Notes: generated by a model from the letters alone, not told the origin. A DNA stretch of 64,000 nt from Rhizobium acidisoli (GCF_002531755.2 NZ_CP034998.1:2790001-2854000); one strand, 5' to 3'; positions 37,595 through 46,515 are shown, numbered from the stretch's first letter. Numbers and translations are program-made.

Positions 37595-38303
37595 GCTCTC
37601 AGCAAGCCGGAACGAGGAAGCGGCCGAATTCGAGCCGCTTCCGACCTATCTGGAACTCGCCATGGCCGCCGCCACGGCCCACGACAGGCCCAAGGTGCGC
37701 CAGAGGAGAGGTTTCTTCCTCTGGCGTCTTTCCTCGATCGAAAAAGCGATCGCCGTCGCCATCGCCGGCCTTGCCCTTTATGGCTTGGCGCTGATCGGCG
37801 ACGGCTTCCTGCTGAAGGCGAAGGCGGAGCTCTCGCAGATCCTGCTGAAACGCGCCTTCGCCGCGGAACTGAAGGGCGAGGAGACAAAACCCTGGCCCTG
37901 GGCGGATTTCACCACGGAGGCCAAAGTGCGCGCACCGCGCCTCGGCAAGGAGGCGATCGTGCTCTCCGGCGCCTCCGGCGAAGCCCTCGCCTTCGGCCCG
38001 GCCTGGCTTACCGATACGCCGCAGCCCGGCGAGCAAGGCACCTCGGTGATCGCCGCTCATCGCGACACGCATTTCCGCTGGCTGCAATATGTAAAACCCG
38101 GCGATATGATCGAGGTCACCCGCCGTGACGGCAAACTATTGACCTTCAAGGCCGGCGAAGGCCGCATCGCCCCATGGGATGCCAGCGGCATCGACCCCTC
38201 CTCCAACGGCCGCCGCCTGGTGCTGACCACCTGCTGGCCCTTCGATGCGACCGAACGCGGGCCGCTACGCTACATCCTCGAGGCCGAACTGGTCGACGGG
38301 TAG
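37584..38303 (+). CDS. Class GN (Gram-negative) sortase
   Basis: The 239-residue transpeptidase has one N-terminal membrane segment (about residues 53-75) and a C-terminal sortase domain. The catalytic triad is visible: His in AAHRDTHF (159 or 163), Cys217 in LTTCWPFD and Arg229 in GPLRYI. The spacing and TLTTC-type context match the proteobacterial sortases that pair with VIT/vWA proteins. It overlaps the upstream target gene, so the two are translated together. It probably acts at the outer face of the inner membrane on the LPQTA signal of that neighbour, its only candidate substrate in this window. Confidence 0.92.
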   Translation: MVSRLSASRNEEAAEFEPLPTYLELAMAAATAHDRPKVRQRRGFFLWRLSSIEKAIAVAIAGLALYGLALIGDGFLLKAKAELSQILLKRAFAAELKGEETKPWPWADFTTEAKVRAPRLGKEAIVLSGASGEALAFGPAWLTDTPQPGEQGTSVIAAHRDTHFRWLQYVKPGDMIEVTRRDGKLLTFKAGEGRIAPWDASGIDPSSNGRRLVLTTCWPFDATERGPLRYILEAELVDG

Positions 38304-38428
38304 AGCGTCTTTTGAATCCACGCATCCGTTCAACCAGCAAACACAAAGCCGTTATATCAGGTCGCATGAGGGTTGAAGCTCTCCCCCGCCCGCTCCACCT
38401 TCAGCGTGAGAGACGACGGGAAAACAAG

Positions 38429-39568
38429 ATGAGAATATCCGCCTTTCATTTCGCCGCAGCGCTGGTTCTGCTCGGCGCCGCATCCGCCGATGCGGCCGAG
38501 ACCGTCAATACGCAGGATCTTGCGATCCGTGTCGACAAGCTCGCTGACGGCCTCGAACATCCCTGGGCGGTCGAGGTGTTGCCCGATGGCGCCTACCTCG
38601 TCACCGAGCGGCCGGGCCGCATGCGCATCATCCGCGACGGCAAGGTCTCCAGCCCGATCGACGGCGTGCCCAAGGTCAGCGCCCGTGGCCAGGGCGGCCT
38701 GATGGATGTGGCGCTGGCTCCGGACTTTGCGACGTCGAGAAAGCTCTATTTCACCGCCGCCATCGCCAATGGACAGGGTTCCGGCACCGAGGCCTTCAGC
38801 GCCACGCTTTCCGCCGACGAAAAGGCTCTCAATGCCGTGACGCCTGTATTCACCATGCAGCGCTTCACCTCTGGCAATATCCAGTACGGCTCGCGCATCG
38901 CCATTGCGCATGATGGTTCGCTGTTCATCAGCGTCGGCGACCGCGGCGACCGCGACCGCTCGCAGGACTGGCGGGACGATGCCGGCTCGATCATCCACGT
39001 CAATGCCGATGGCAGCGTCCCGGCCGACAATCCGTTCAAGGACGGCGGCAAAGCGCTGCCGGAAATCTGGTCGAAAGGCCACCGCAACCCACAGGGTATC
39101 ACCTTCGATAGCAAGGACGGCAAGCTTTATACCGTCGAGCACGGCGCCCGCGGCGGCGACGAGATCAATCAGCCCGAGGCGGGCAAGAATTACGGCTGGC
39201 CGATCATCACCTACGGCCGCGATTATTCCGGCGCCGAGATCGGAGAAGGCACAGCGAAGAAGGGACTGGAACAGCCGCTGCATTACTGGGATCCGTCGAT
39301 TGCGCCCGGTGCGCTCGCTGTCTATCGCGGCGCGATGTTTCCGGAATGGGACGGCAATTTCATCGTCGCGGCGCTGAAGTTCCAGCTGCTATCGCGCATG
39401 CAGCGCGACGAAAGCGGCGCCTTCGTCGCCGAGGAGCGGCTGTTCGAGGGAGAATACGGCCGCATTCGCGATGTCATCATCGCGCCCGACGGCGCACTGC
39501 TGATGGTGACCGACGTGGATAACGGCGCGCTGTTCAGGGTTTCACGCGCTGAGGCCAATAACGGCTGA
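38429..39568 (+). CDS. PQQ-dependent sugar dehydrogenase family (YliI-like) periplasmic protein
   Basis: The 379-residue protein has a Sec signal peptide ending near ASADA at residue 20 and a six-bladed beta-propeller of the soluble glucose dehydrogenase/YliI family: EHPWAVEVLPDGAYLVTERPGRM, GQGGLMDVALAPDF, FISVGDRGDRDRSQ, KGHRNPQGITFD and EHGARGGDEINQPEAGKNYGWP. These enzymes oxidise aldose sugars with PQQ in the periplasm. Whether this cell makes PQQ cannot be judged here. It lies 125 bp after the sortase and is probably a separate unit. The start at 38429 is set by the signal peptide. Confidence 0.88.
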   Translation: MRISAFHFAAALVLLGAASADAAETVNTQDLAIRVDKLADGLEHPWAVEVLPDGAYLVTERPGRMRIIRDGKVSSPIDGVPKVSARGQGGLMDVALAPDFATSRKLYFTAAIANGQGSGTEAFSATLSADEKALNAVTPVFTMQRFTSGNIQYGSRIAIAHDGSLFISVGDRGDRDRSQDWRDDAGSIIHVNADGSVPADNPFKDGGKALPEIWSKGHRNPQGITFDSKDGKLYTVEHGARGGDEINQPEAGKNYGWPIITYGRDYSGAEIGEGTAKKGLEQPLHYWDPSIAPGALAVYRGAMFPEWDGNFIVAALKFQLLSRMQRDESGAFVAEERLFEGEYGRIRDVIIAPDGALLMVTDVDNGALFRVSRAEANNG

Positions 39569-39572
39569 AAGA

Positions 39573-40046
39573 TCACAAGGCCCCGCGCAGCTCCTTGCGG
39601 AGGACGAATTTCAGCCCGGACCAGATCTCATCGACGGCGCAGACCTTGACGTCGACAAGACCTGTGGGAAGCAGGATCTCCCGCAGCACATCCTCGGTGA
39701 CATCGGTCGGCACCCGCGAACTCTTTTTCGGCCAAGAGATCCAGAGCATGCCGTCCGGTTTGAGAACGCCGAAGAATTTAACCGCGACAGCCTCTAGCGC
39801 TGCCCGTTCGGTCACAAACAGATGCACGTAGTCGAACGCCCGCCGAGGCGTCTGCGGCAGCGCAAGGGCGACCGAGGCAAAACCATCGAAACCGTGGATG
39901 TCGCCAATCGTGTCGGGAACGCCGAGAAGAGCAGCCGCCTGCCCGCGCCCAAGGCCGAGCTTGCTGGCGAGCGGCTTGCCAGAATAGCCGGCCGTCCCGG
40001 ACGTCGCAGCCGTATTGCCGGCCTGTCGGCTTTCTTCCTGTCCCAT
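39573..40046 (-). CDS. DUF3052 family protein
   Basis: The 157-residue cytoplasmic protein shows the pattern AALLGVPDTIG, FDYVHLFVTERAALEA and LKPDGMLWISWPKKSSRVPTDVTEDVLREI found in DUF3052 proteins, whose function is unknown. The fold is probably alpha/beta, resembling a fragment of a methyltransferase-like domain (L-K-P-D-G-M-L-W-I). It converges with the sugar dehydrogenase gene, with the stops a few bases apart. Confidence 0.75.
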   Translation of the reverse strand: MGQEESRQAGNTAATSGTAGYSGKPLASKLGLGRGQAAALLGVPDTIGDIHGFDGFASVALALPQTPRRAFDYVHLFVTERAALEAVAVKFFGVLKPDGMLWISWPKKSSRVPTDVTEDVLREILLPTGLVDVKVCAVDEIWSGLKFVLRKELRGAL

Positions 40047-40137
40047 CTGTCATCTCCGCCGATAGAAGTCTTGGCCCTTGCCTGGAGGAAACGCAACTGC
40101 TAAGCGCCCGGGCGCACCCTTCCCCATCGAGGACGAC

Positions 40138-41028
40138 ATGACGCGCGCTCAGGCGAACCTCCTGCTATTGTTCGCAGCTGCCATCTGGGGTGGCGGCTTC
40201 GTTGCCCAGTCGACGGCGATGAAGGCGATCGGACCCTTCTGGTTCATCGCCCTGCGTTTTGCCGTCGCCACATTGGCCGTGCTGCCCTTCGTCCTTCTGG
40301 AAGCGCGCAAAGCCAAGGCGAAGACAAGCGCCCGCCATGCGAAACTCTATATCCTCACCGGCCTTGCCCTTTTCAGCGGCGCAGCCACACAGCAGGTCGG
40401 GCTGCAGACGACGACGGTGACGAATTCCAGCTTCATCACCGGTCTCTATGTGGTCTTCGTGCCGCTGATCGCCGTGTTCTTCCTGCGCCGTGCCCCGCAT
40501 TGGATCATCTGGCCGGGCGCGCTGATGGCCGTCGCCGGCATCTATCTCCTCTCCGGCGGTCATCTCTCGGCCCTCACATCAGGCGATCTCCTGACAGTCG
40601 CCTGCGCCATCTTCTGGGCAATCCAGATCACCCTCGCCGGCACGACCGTTTCTGCGACCGGAAGGCCGCTCGCACTCTCGGCCACGCAATTCGCCGTCAC
40701 CGCGACCTGCGCGCTCGCGATTGCCGCAGCCTTTGAACCGATCACCCAGTCGGCAATATGGGCCGCAGGACCTCAGATTCTCTATGTCGGCATATTCTCC
40801 TCGGGCCTGGCCTTCGTGCTGCAGGTGATCGCCCAGCGTTACACAACGCCCTCGCAGGCCGCGATCTTCCTCTCCTCCGAAGCGCTTTTCGGCTCGTCGC
40901 TTGCGGCCCTTCTGCTCGACGAGACGATGCCGGCGACGGGTTATGCAGGTTGCGCGCTCCTGTTTATCGCTATGCTTGTGGTCGAACTCGTGCCCGGATT
41001 TGCCCGGCGACGCTTGCCAGCCGTCTGA
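40138..41028 (+). CDS. EamA/DMT family transporter
   Basis: The 296-residue protein has ten predicted membrane helices in two EamA repeats, starting ANLLLLFAAAIWGGGFVAQSTAMKAIGPFWFIALRF and ending with the second repeat's IFLSSEALFGSSLAALLLDETMPATGYAGCALLF. These drug/metabolite transporters export amino acids, nucleotides or other metabolites; the substrate cannot be read from sequence. The start at 40138 follows GAGGACGAC. It is divergent from the DUF3052 gene. Confidence 0.88.
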   Translation: MTRAQANLLLLFAAAIWGGGFVAQSTAMKAIGPFWFIALRFAVATLAVLPFVLLEARKAKAKTSARHAKLYILTGLALFSGAATQQVGLQTTTVTNSSFITGLYVVFVPLIAVFFLRRAPHWIIWPGALMAVAGIYLLSGGHLSALTSGDLLTVACAIFWAIQITLAGTTVSATGRPLALSATQFAVTATCALAIAAAFEPITQSAIWAAGPQILYVGIFSSGLAFVLQVIAQRYTTPSQAAIFLSSEALFGSSLAALLLDETMPATGYAGCALLFIAMLVVELVPGFARRRLPAV

Positions 41029-41515
41029 ACACGCGTCCAAATATGGACGGTTGGCGAATCCGAAAAAAAATTAACGAGAGCGACAAGACGCGTTCACGTT
41101 GCATTTTTGGGAAAATCTGCTCGAAACTTATATTGCAGACGATATAAAACGTTAATCATTCCCTATCGGCGAAGGAAATTTTGCGTTTTTGCGCAAATTG
41201 GATATCCGGGCAGGTGTGCCTCGAACGACACGGCAAAAAACTTTTACTTGCCAAAATTCGTTTAACGCAGCACTCTCAGCGCGTTCGGGCATTTTGCGAG
41301 CATGGGAAGTCCTAAAGTATTTGCGCGCCGGGAACGCCAATTATCCCGGTCAGCCGGTTCCGATTATGGCGGGCGAAAGTCCTGTCTGGAGCAGGCCGAG
41401 GTAGAGGGGACCTTTTTCTCACATTTCAAGAATTGCCTGCCAACGCCTCCCGCAAGGAGGCAATGCTATGATGCTGCCCGTGTGGATGGCGGGCAGAGAG
41501 AAAAGGACCTGACGC
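41029..41515. other. AT-richer upstream region of the cold-shock gene
   Basis: These 487 bp are richer in A+T than their surroundings and contain no convincing gene. Near the 3' end lie two hairpins: GCCTCC-CGCAA-GGAGGC at 41445-41461 and CTGCCCG / CGGGCAG at 41474-41496, the latter just before the ribosome site AAAAGGACC. They may form a structured cold-shock leader. Confidence 0.5.
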
Positions 41516-41731
41516 ATGGCAGAGACTGGCACTGTAAAATTCTTCAATACCGACAAAGGCTTCGGCTTCATCAAGCCGGACCGGGGCGGCGCCGATATCT
41601 TCGTTCACATTTCTGCCGTTCAAGCCTCCGGGCTGGCCGGCCTGACGGAAAATCAGAAGGTAAGCTTCGACACGGAGCCGGATCGCCGCGGCAAGGGCCC
41701 AAAGGCCGTCAATCTGCAGATTGCGGGCTGA
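41516..41731 (+). CDS. Cold-shock domain protein (CspA family)
   Basis: The 71-residue protein is one OB-fold cold-shock domain with both RNA-binding motifs: KGFGFIKPD (RNP1) and DIFVHISAV (RNP2). The opening AETGTVKFFNTDKGFG is typical of the alphaproteobacterial CspA group. It probably acts as an RNA chaperone. A strong terminator follows, so it is monocistronic, and its leader has two hairpins that may control translation. Confidence 0.95.
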   Translation: MAETGTVKFFNTDKGFGFIKPDRGGADIFVHISAVQASGLAGLTENQKVSFDTEPDRRGKGPKAVNLQIAG

Positions 41732-41765
41732 ACCCTTAACAAGGCTGTCGAATTTCGAGTTGAAG

Positions 41766-41787
41766 CCCGGCAGCAATGCCGGGTTTT
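41766..41787 (+). terminator. Rho-independent terminator of the cold-shock gene
   Basis: A 7-bp perfect stem CCCGGCA / TGCCGGG around GCAA is followed by TTTTG, 34 bp past the stop. Confidence 0.85.
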
Positions 41788-41879
41788 GTCGTTCAGCCTT
41801 CGTTCAGCTACCAATCTCTACTACTGTCATCATCGAGAAAGGAACCGGCGTTCGGTTCCCGGGATTGGGATTTATGCTT

Positions 41880-42341
41880 ATGAACAGGCTCGCCAAAACT
41901 CTTCTGCTGACGGCAACGGCTGCTGCGCTTACCCTTTCTGCCATCGGCGAGGCATCGGCCCGCGACCGCCATTGGCGCCATCATGACAACAACGACGCGC
42001 TCGTCGGCGGCGCAGTCGGCCTTGCCACCGGCCTGATCGTCGGCTCGGCCATCGCCAATGCCAATAACGGCCCTGTTTACGACGAGCCTCGCTACATCGA
42101 CCCGCCCTACGAACCCGGATATTATGAGCCGGCTCCGGTCTATCGCGCCCCGCGCCGCGTCTATGTCGAGCAGCCGCAATATGTCGAACAGCCGCGCTAC
42201 TATGCGCCGGTCCGCGCGGCAGTGGAGCCCTGGTCGCCACAATGGGAGCGTTACTGCTCCTATCGCTACCGCTCCTTCGATCCGCGCAGCGGCACCTATA
42301 TCGGCAGTGACGGCCGCAGCCACTTCTGCACCGCCGGCTGA
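41880..42341 (+). CDS. BA14K-like secreted protein
   Basis: The 153-residue protein has a signal peptide ending near ASARD at residue 23. A glycine/alanine-rich membrane-like segment (GGAVGLATGLIVGSAIANAN) follows, then a Tyr/Pro/Gln-rich repeat region with YVEQPQYVEQPRY. The C-terminal motif YCSYRYRSFDPRSGTYIGSDGRSHFC is the BA14K-type end with paired cysteines. Such proteins were described as immunoreactive or lectin-like in Brucella; their function in Rhizobium is unknown. Two in-frame ATGs (41874 and 41880) are possible; the second has better spacing to GGGATTGGGA. Confidence 0.82.
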   Translation: MNRLAKTLLLTATAAALTLSAIGEASARDRHWRHHDNNDALVGGAVGLATGLIVGSAIANANNGPVYDEPRYIDPPYEPGYYEPAPVYRAPRRVYVEQPQYVEQPRYYAPVRAAVEPWSPQWERYCSYRYRSFDPRSGTYIGSDGRSHFCTAG

Positions 42342-42363
42342 TCGCTCAACAATCCCAGATACC

Positions 42364-42395
42364 AAGCGCCGCTCATCAGCGGCGCTTTTGTTTTT
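42364..42395 (+). terminator. Rho-independent terminator of the BA14K-like gene
   Basis: The 10-bp stem AAGCGCCGCT / AGCGGCGCTT with loop CATC is followed by TTGTTTTT. It lies 22 bp past the stop and just before the end of the convergent SDR gene. Confidence 0.88.
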
Positions 42396-42403
42396 AGAAC
42401 CTT

Positions 42404-43276
42404 TCATCCAGCTTTCTTTTCCCATGGCATCGGCCCCACCTCGGCATCCGGCTCGAAATCCGTCGAGACGCTGACTGCGCGCCATTCCCGATCCGCTTCG
42501 ATACGCGCGGCATCCGCCTTCTCGACATTGCGTACAGCATCGCTGCCAAGCAGCAGCCGGAGCGGTGGCGCATTGAGGTCGGCGATATGGATAACGATGG
42601 CCGCCGCCTTGGCAGGATCTCCGGGCTGGCGACCATTATACTCCCGCTGGAAACGCACGGTGGCGCCGACCGTCTCGGCATAGTCCGCCCGCCCCTCGGC
42701 AAGCACAGTCGAGGCGCCGGCGAAATCGGTTCTGAAGCCGCCTGGCTCGATCACCGTCACCTTTATCCCGAACGGTGCGACCTCTTTCGCCAGCACTTCG
42801 GAAAAACCCTCGACTCCGAATTTCGCCGCCGAATAGGCGCCGCGTCCCGCAGGCCCAATCCGGCCGCCGACGGATGAGAATTGAATGATATGCCCCGCTC
42901 CCTGCCCGCGCATCAGGGCAATGACCGCCTTGGTCATGATGATCGTGCCGAACAGGTTGGCCTCGATCTGTGCCCGGAAATCGGCAAGGCTGGTATCTTC
43001 GATAGAGGAGACATTGCCGTAGCCGGCATTGTTGACGAGCACGTCGATGCGCCCGAACCGCTTCACGCCAGCCTCGACCGCCGCGGCTGCCGCCGTCTCG
43101 TCGGTCACATCAAGCGCGATCGTCAGCACCTGGCCGCCATACCGCTCGGAGAGATCAGCAAGCCGGGCGGGATCGCGCGCCGTCGCCACCAGATTGTCGC
43201 CGGAGGCCAAAACCGCCTCCGCCAGCGCCCGGCCGAGACCGCGCGAACTTCCTGTAATCAACCAGACCCTGGACAT
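42404..43276 (-). CDS. Short-chain dehydrogenase/reductase
   Basis: The 290-residue classical SDR has the cofactor motif TGSSRGLGRALAEAVL, NNAG in DVLVNNAGYGN, the catalytic Ser in IIQFSSVGGRIG and the Tyr-x3-Lys in AYSAAKFGVEGFSE. It oxidises or reduces a small alcohol or ketone with NAD(P)H; the substrate is unknown. The start at 43276 follows GGAAGGG. It is divergent from an HxlR-type regulator, which probably controls it from the 110-bp gap. Confidence 0.92.
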   Translation of the reverse strand: MSRVWLITGSSRGLGRALAEAVLASGDNLVATARDPARLADLSERYGGQVLTIALDVTDETAAAAAVEAGVKRFGRIDVLVNNAGYGNVSSIEDTSLADFRAQIEANLFGTIIMTKAVIALMRGQGAGHIIQFSSVGGRIGPAGRGAYSAAKFGVEGFSEVLAKEVAPFGIKVTVIEPGGFRTDFAGASTVLAEGRADYAETVGATVRFQREYNGRQPGDPAKAAAIVIHIADLNAPPLRLLLGSDAVRNVEKADAARIEADREWRAVSVSTDFEPDAEVGPMPWEKKAG

Positions 43277-43386
43277 CGGAAACCCTTCCTTCTTTGGTTC
43301 CCGGCTCATGTATGGTCTATTGTATCCGATCGAAAGAAGGTACCCGGACGATCTATACACACCTTGAGGTAACTGACTTGAGCGAC

Positions 43387-43767
43387 ATGTTCGATTTCTG
43401 CTCCTCCATGACGGACGAACAGGATGCGCGCGCCCGCGAACTGATCGAGCGCGCGGCGGCGAAATGGCCGCTGCGCATCCTGCACGTGCTCTCCGATGCC
43501 GGCGCACCCTTGCGCTTCTCGCGCCTCATGGAGAGGGTCGAGGGCATCAGCCAGAAAGTGCTGACGCAGACGCTGCGCACTCTCGAAAGAGACGGCCTCA
43601 TCATCCGCACGCTCTATCCGCAAGTGCCGCCGCGCGTTGAATATGAGTTGACGCCGCTCGGACGCGACCTCCTCATACAGGTCGCAGCGCTTTGGCGCTG
43701 GATCGTCGAACGGCTTGGCGATTTCGATGCGCGCAAGGCCGTGAGGCTGACTGTGGCAGGCGTTTAG
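43387..43767 (+). CDS. HxlR family transcriptional regulator
   Basis: The 126-residue protein has the HxlR winged helix: AAAKWPLRILHVLSDAGAPLRFSRLMERVEGISQKVLTQTLRTLERDGLIIRTLYPQVPPRVEYELTPLG. Only one cysteine is near the N-terminus (DFCSSM), so redox sensing is possible but unproven. The regulated gene is probably the divergent SDR. A TTG 9 bp upstream is an alternative start. Its stop overlaps the convergent histidine kinase gene by four bases. Confidence 0.87.
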   Translation: MFDFCSSMTDEQDARARELIERAAAKWPLRILHVLSDAGAPLRFSRLMERVEGISQKVLTQTLRTLERDGLIIRTLYPQVPPRVEYELTPLGRDLLIQVAALWRWIVERLGDFDARKAVRLTVAGV

Positions 43768-45140
43768 GCCGGAATGCGGATCGTTGCTCTCAGCCCGCCG
43801 AGCGGGCTGTCGCCAAGGGTGACGTTGCCGCCGTGACTGCGGGCGATATCGCGGGCGATCGCAAGGCCGAGCCCGGTGCCCGAGGCGTCGAGGTTGCGCG
43901 CCGCGTCCAGCCGGAAGAACGGCTTGAACACGTCCTCGCGATTCTTTTCCGGAATGCCCGGCCCGTCGTCGTCGAAGATGACCGTCAACCATTTGGCACT
44001 GTGCTTGGCCTCGATGTCGAGCCTGCCGGCATAACGCCGCGCATTCGAGGCAAGGTTGGTGACGAGACGCATGAAAGCGTTCGGCCTGACGGATATGTCG
44101 TCATCGCCTTCGATCGAATAGCTGAATGTCTTGCCGTGCAGGGCGAAATCGGATTCCAGCTTTGCGAAGACCTCGCTGAGTTTCAGCTCGCCGACATCCT
44201 CTTCGACCTCGCCGCGTGCGAAGGCCGTATAGGCCTCCAGCATGGCCTGCATATCGTCGACGTCGTCGTTCAGCCCATGCAGGTCGGGATTGTCGCCGGC
44301 AAGTGCCAGCTGCAGCTTGAAGCGGGTGAGGATAGTGCGCAGATCATGGCTGACGCCGGATAGCATCGCGGTGCGCTGCTCGATCTGCCGCTCGATTCGC
44401 TCGCGCATCAGGATAAAGGCAAGGCCGGCACGCCGGACCTCGTCGGCGCCGCGCGGATAGAAATTATCGGGTTTCTGCCCCTTGCCGAAGCTTTCGGCCG
44501 CGCGCGCCAAGGTCAGGATTGGCCGGATTTGCCCACGCAGGAAGAGGATCGAGATGCCGATCAGCACCAGCGAGGTGCCGACCATCCAGACGATGAAGAT
44601 ATGCGTGTTCGAGGCATAGGTCTGGCTGCGCTTGGTCAGCACCCTGAGGATCTTGTTGTCGAGCTTGATGCGGATCTCGACGAGGTTCGAGTTGCCGACA
44701 GTGTCGATCCAGAAAGGCCGGTGAATCTCGTCGGTGATCTCGTCGCTGAGGATGCCGTCGAGGATCGAGAAGAACGGCTTGACGCGCGGCGGCGGCAGGT
44801 CGCCATCCGGCTCGATTGAGATCTGCAGGCTGAGCTGATCGCGGGCGATACGGATGATCTCGTTATAGTCAGAATTCTGCGGGTAGGTCTCGATGATCTC
44901 GATAATCGCGGCGATGTCACGGGTGACGGCAAGCGACAGCCGCTCCGTCACCATCTGCCAGTGGCGCTCCATGAAGACGGCGGCGACGACGGATTGCAGC
45001 AGCACCATCGGAATGATGATGATGAGCAGCGAGCGCGCGTAAAGCCCGGTCGGCAGCCGCCGGCGCAGCCAGCGGACGACCGAGCGCCAGCCTGGCGCAG
45101 AATTGCGGTCTTCCCGCCGCAAGCTGTCGATCGTCACCAT
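43764..45140 (-). CDS. EnvZ-type sensor histidine kinase
   Basis: The 458-residue kinase has two membrane segments (about residues 36-57 and 185-205) around a periplasmic domain of about 125 residues. A HAMP domain follows, then the phospho-acceptor His265 in MLSGVSHDLRTILTRFK and a C-terminal ATPase with NLASNARRYA, DDDGPGIP and GTGLGLAIARDI. It is the third gene of a MarR-response regulator-kinase set on the minus strand. The set resembles the PetP-PetR arrangement of other alphaproteobacteria, with this protein as partner kinase. The signal is unknown. A dispersed repeat separates it from the regulator gene. Confidence 0.9.
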   Translation of the reverse strand: MVTIDSLRREDRNSAPGWRSVVRWLRRRLPTGLYARSLLIIIIPMVLLQSVVAAVFMERHWQMVTERLSLAVTRDIAAIIEIIETYPQNSDYNEIIRIARDQLSLQISIEPDGDLPPPRVKPFFSILDGILSDEITDEIHRPFWIDTVGNSNLVEIRIKLDNKILRVLTKRSQTYASNTHIFIVWMVGTSLVLIGISILFLRGQIRPILTLARAAESFGKGQKPDNFYPRGADEVRRAGLAFILMRERIERQIEQRTAMLSGVSHDLRTILTRFKLQLALAGDNPDLHGLNDDVDDMQAMLEAYTAFARGEVEEDVGELKLSEVFAKLESDFALHGKTFSYSIEGDDDISVRPNAFMRLVTNLASNARRYAGRLDIEAKHSAKWLTVIFDDDGPGIPEKNREDVFKPFFRLDAARNLDASGTGLGLAIARDIARSHGGNVTLGDSPLGGLRATIRIPA

Positions 45141-45170
45141 CAGCGCCGGTCCTGGCCTCTATCCCTAGCT

Positions 45171-45273
45171 CTAAAGCGCGTCGCGATCTTTCAGATTCGC
45201 TTCTTGCGCTTTAGGTCTTTGTTTTTCCGCATGTCGTTGCCGCAAAGCCGCTGCACAGTTTTGCGCGACATGC
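45171..45273 (-). repeat. Dispersed ~100-bp intergenic repeat, copy 2 (inverted)
   Basis: Read on the minus strand it begins GCATGTCGCGCAAAACTGTG and ends at ACGCGCTTTA, closely matching the copies at 19514-19611 and 51196-51293. It sits between the response regulator and histidine kinase genes, inside a presumed operon. Confidence 0.8.
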
Positions 45274-45274
45274 T

Positions 45275-45976
45275 TTAGTCGATGCTCAGCCTGTATCCGA
45301 TGCCGCGCACGGTCTGCAGCCAGACTGGATTGGCCGGATCATCCTCGATCTTACGCCGCAGCCGGTTGATCTGTACGTCGATCGTCCGCTCGCCGACCTC
45401 GGTGTCGTTGCCGATCAGCTCATGGCGGGGGATCGTGTCGCCGGCGCGCCGTGCAAAGAGCAGCATGATCTCCTGCTCGCGGTCGGTCAGCCGGATCACC
45501 TCGCTGGCTTTCTTCAGCTCCTTGCGGGTCAGCGAGAATGTGTAGGGGCCGAACATCACCTGTTCGATCTTCGGTCCCTCCCCGCCGGCATTGCGACGCA
45601 GGATGTTGTTGATGCGCAGCACCAGTTCGCGCGGATCGAAGGGCTTGGAAAGATAGTCGTCGGCGCCGGCCTCGAGGCCCTCGATGCGGTTGCCGGACTC
45701 TGCCAACGCCGTCAGCATGATGATCGGCACATTCTTGATGGCGCGAAGCCCGCGGGTGACGTCGATGCCGGATTCGCCCGGCATCATCACATCCATGATG
45801 ATCAGGTCGAAATCGAGACCCGCGAGCTTGCGCTGCGCCTCGGCGCCGTCGGCGGCGACGGTAACGCGGAAGCCGTTCTCGGCGAGATAACGATTGAGCA
45901 GCGCGCGGATGCGCGAGTCGTCGTCGACCACCAGCAGATGCGCCGCATCGTCGGAAATACCTGTCTTGACCGCCAT
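45275..45976 (-). CDS. OmpR-family response regulator (PetR-like)
   Basis: The 233-residue protein has a receiver domain with the acidic pocket VVDDDSRIR and phospho-acceptor Asp62 in LIIMDVMMPG, followed by Lys in DYLSKPFDPREL. The C-terminal OmpR-type winged helix is RLTDREQEIMLLFAR and VGERTIDVQINRLRRKIEDDP. Its ATG follows the stop of the MarR gene directly (TGAATG), which indicates translational coupling. The MarR plus OmpR pairing recalls PetP-PetR upstream of cytochrome bc1 genes in Rhodobacter, although no bc1 genes are present here. Confidence 0.9.
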   Translation of the reverse strand: MAVKTGISDDAAHLLVVDDDSRIRALLNRYLAENGFRVTVAADGAEAQRKLAGLDFDLIIMDVMMPGESGIDVTRGLRAIKNVPIIMLTALAESGNRIEGLEAGADDYLSKPFDPRELVLRINNILRRNAGGEGPKIEQVMFGPYTFSLTRKELKKASEVIRLTDREQEIMLLFARRAGDTIPRHELIGNDTEVGERTIDVQINRLRRKIEDDPANPVWLQTVRGIGYRLSID

Positions 45977-46468
45977 TCAATCCGCCTTCTGTCTGTCCCG
46001 CATGCCTCTAAGGAAAGCTTTTACGCCCTCCCGCACCTCCGCAGAAGCCCCTTCGAATGCCCGCTCAATGCGGCGCGATTGCGGCTCGGCAAGAGCAAGC
46101 GCCAGCTCTCGTCCCGATTTCGTTGGATAAAGCTTGCGCTGCCGCCGGTCCTCAGGCCCCGCCACCTGGCGAATATAGCCTGAATCGATCAGCTGTTTCA
46201 GCACCCTTGCAAGGCTCTGCTTGGTGATCTTCAGCGTATCGAGAAGATCGGCCACCGTCATGCCGGGGTTGCGGTTGACGAAATGCACGACGCGGTGATG
46301 CGCCCGCCCGAAACCGCTTGTTTCGAGGATGGCGTCAGGATCGGAAACGAAGTCGCGATAGGCGAAGAAGAACAGCTCGATGATCTCGAAATCGATGATG
46401 TCGGTATCTTCCATCGGCGTGGCCAGCGGCTCTGGCTTGCCTGCTTTCGGGCCGGTCTGTCGTGACAC
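45977..46468 (-). CDS. MarR family regulator (PetP-like)
   Basis: The 163-residue protein has a MarR winged helix: MTVADLLDTLKITKQSLARVLKQLIDSGYIRQVAGPEDRRQRKLYPTKSGREL. The GTG at 46468 is preferred because GAAAGGA lies seven bases upstream; the frame could extend to a TTG at 46513, which has no ribosome site. The 21-bp inverted repeat at 46516-46536 just upstream is a likely MarR operator. It would serve this operon and the divergent aminotransferase fragment. Confidence 0.87.
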   Translation of the reverse strand: MSRQTGPKAGKPEPLATPMEDTDIIDFEIIELFFFAYRDFVSDPDAILETSGFGRAHHRVVHFVNRNPGMTVADLLDTLKITKQSLARVLKQLIDSGYIRQVAGPEDRRQRKLYPTKSGRELALALAEPQSRRIERAFEGASAEVREGVKAFLRGMRDRQKAD

Positions 46469-46515
46469 GCGGCATTCCTTTCTCTTCCCGCCCCCGCGGG
46501 AAACTTTCGCCAAGA

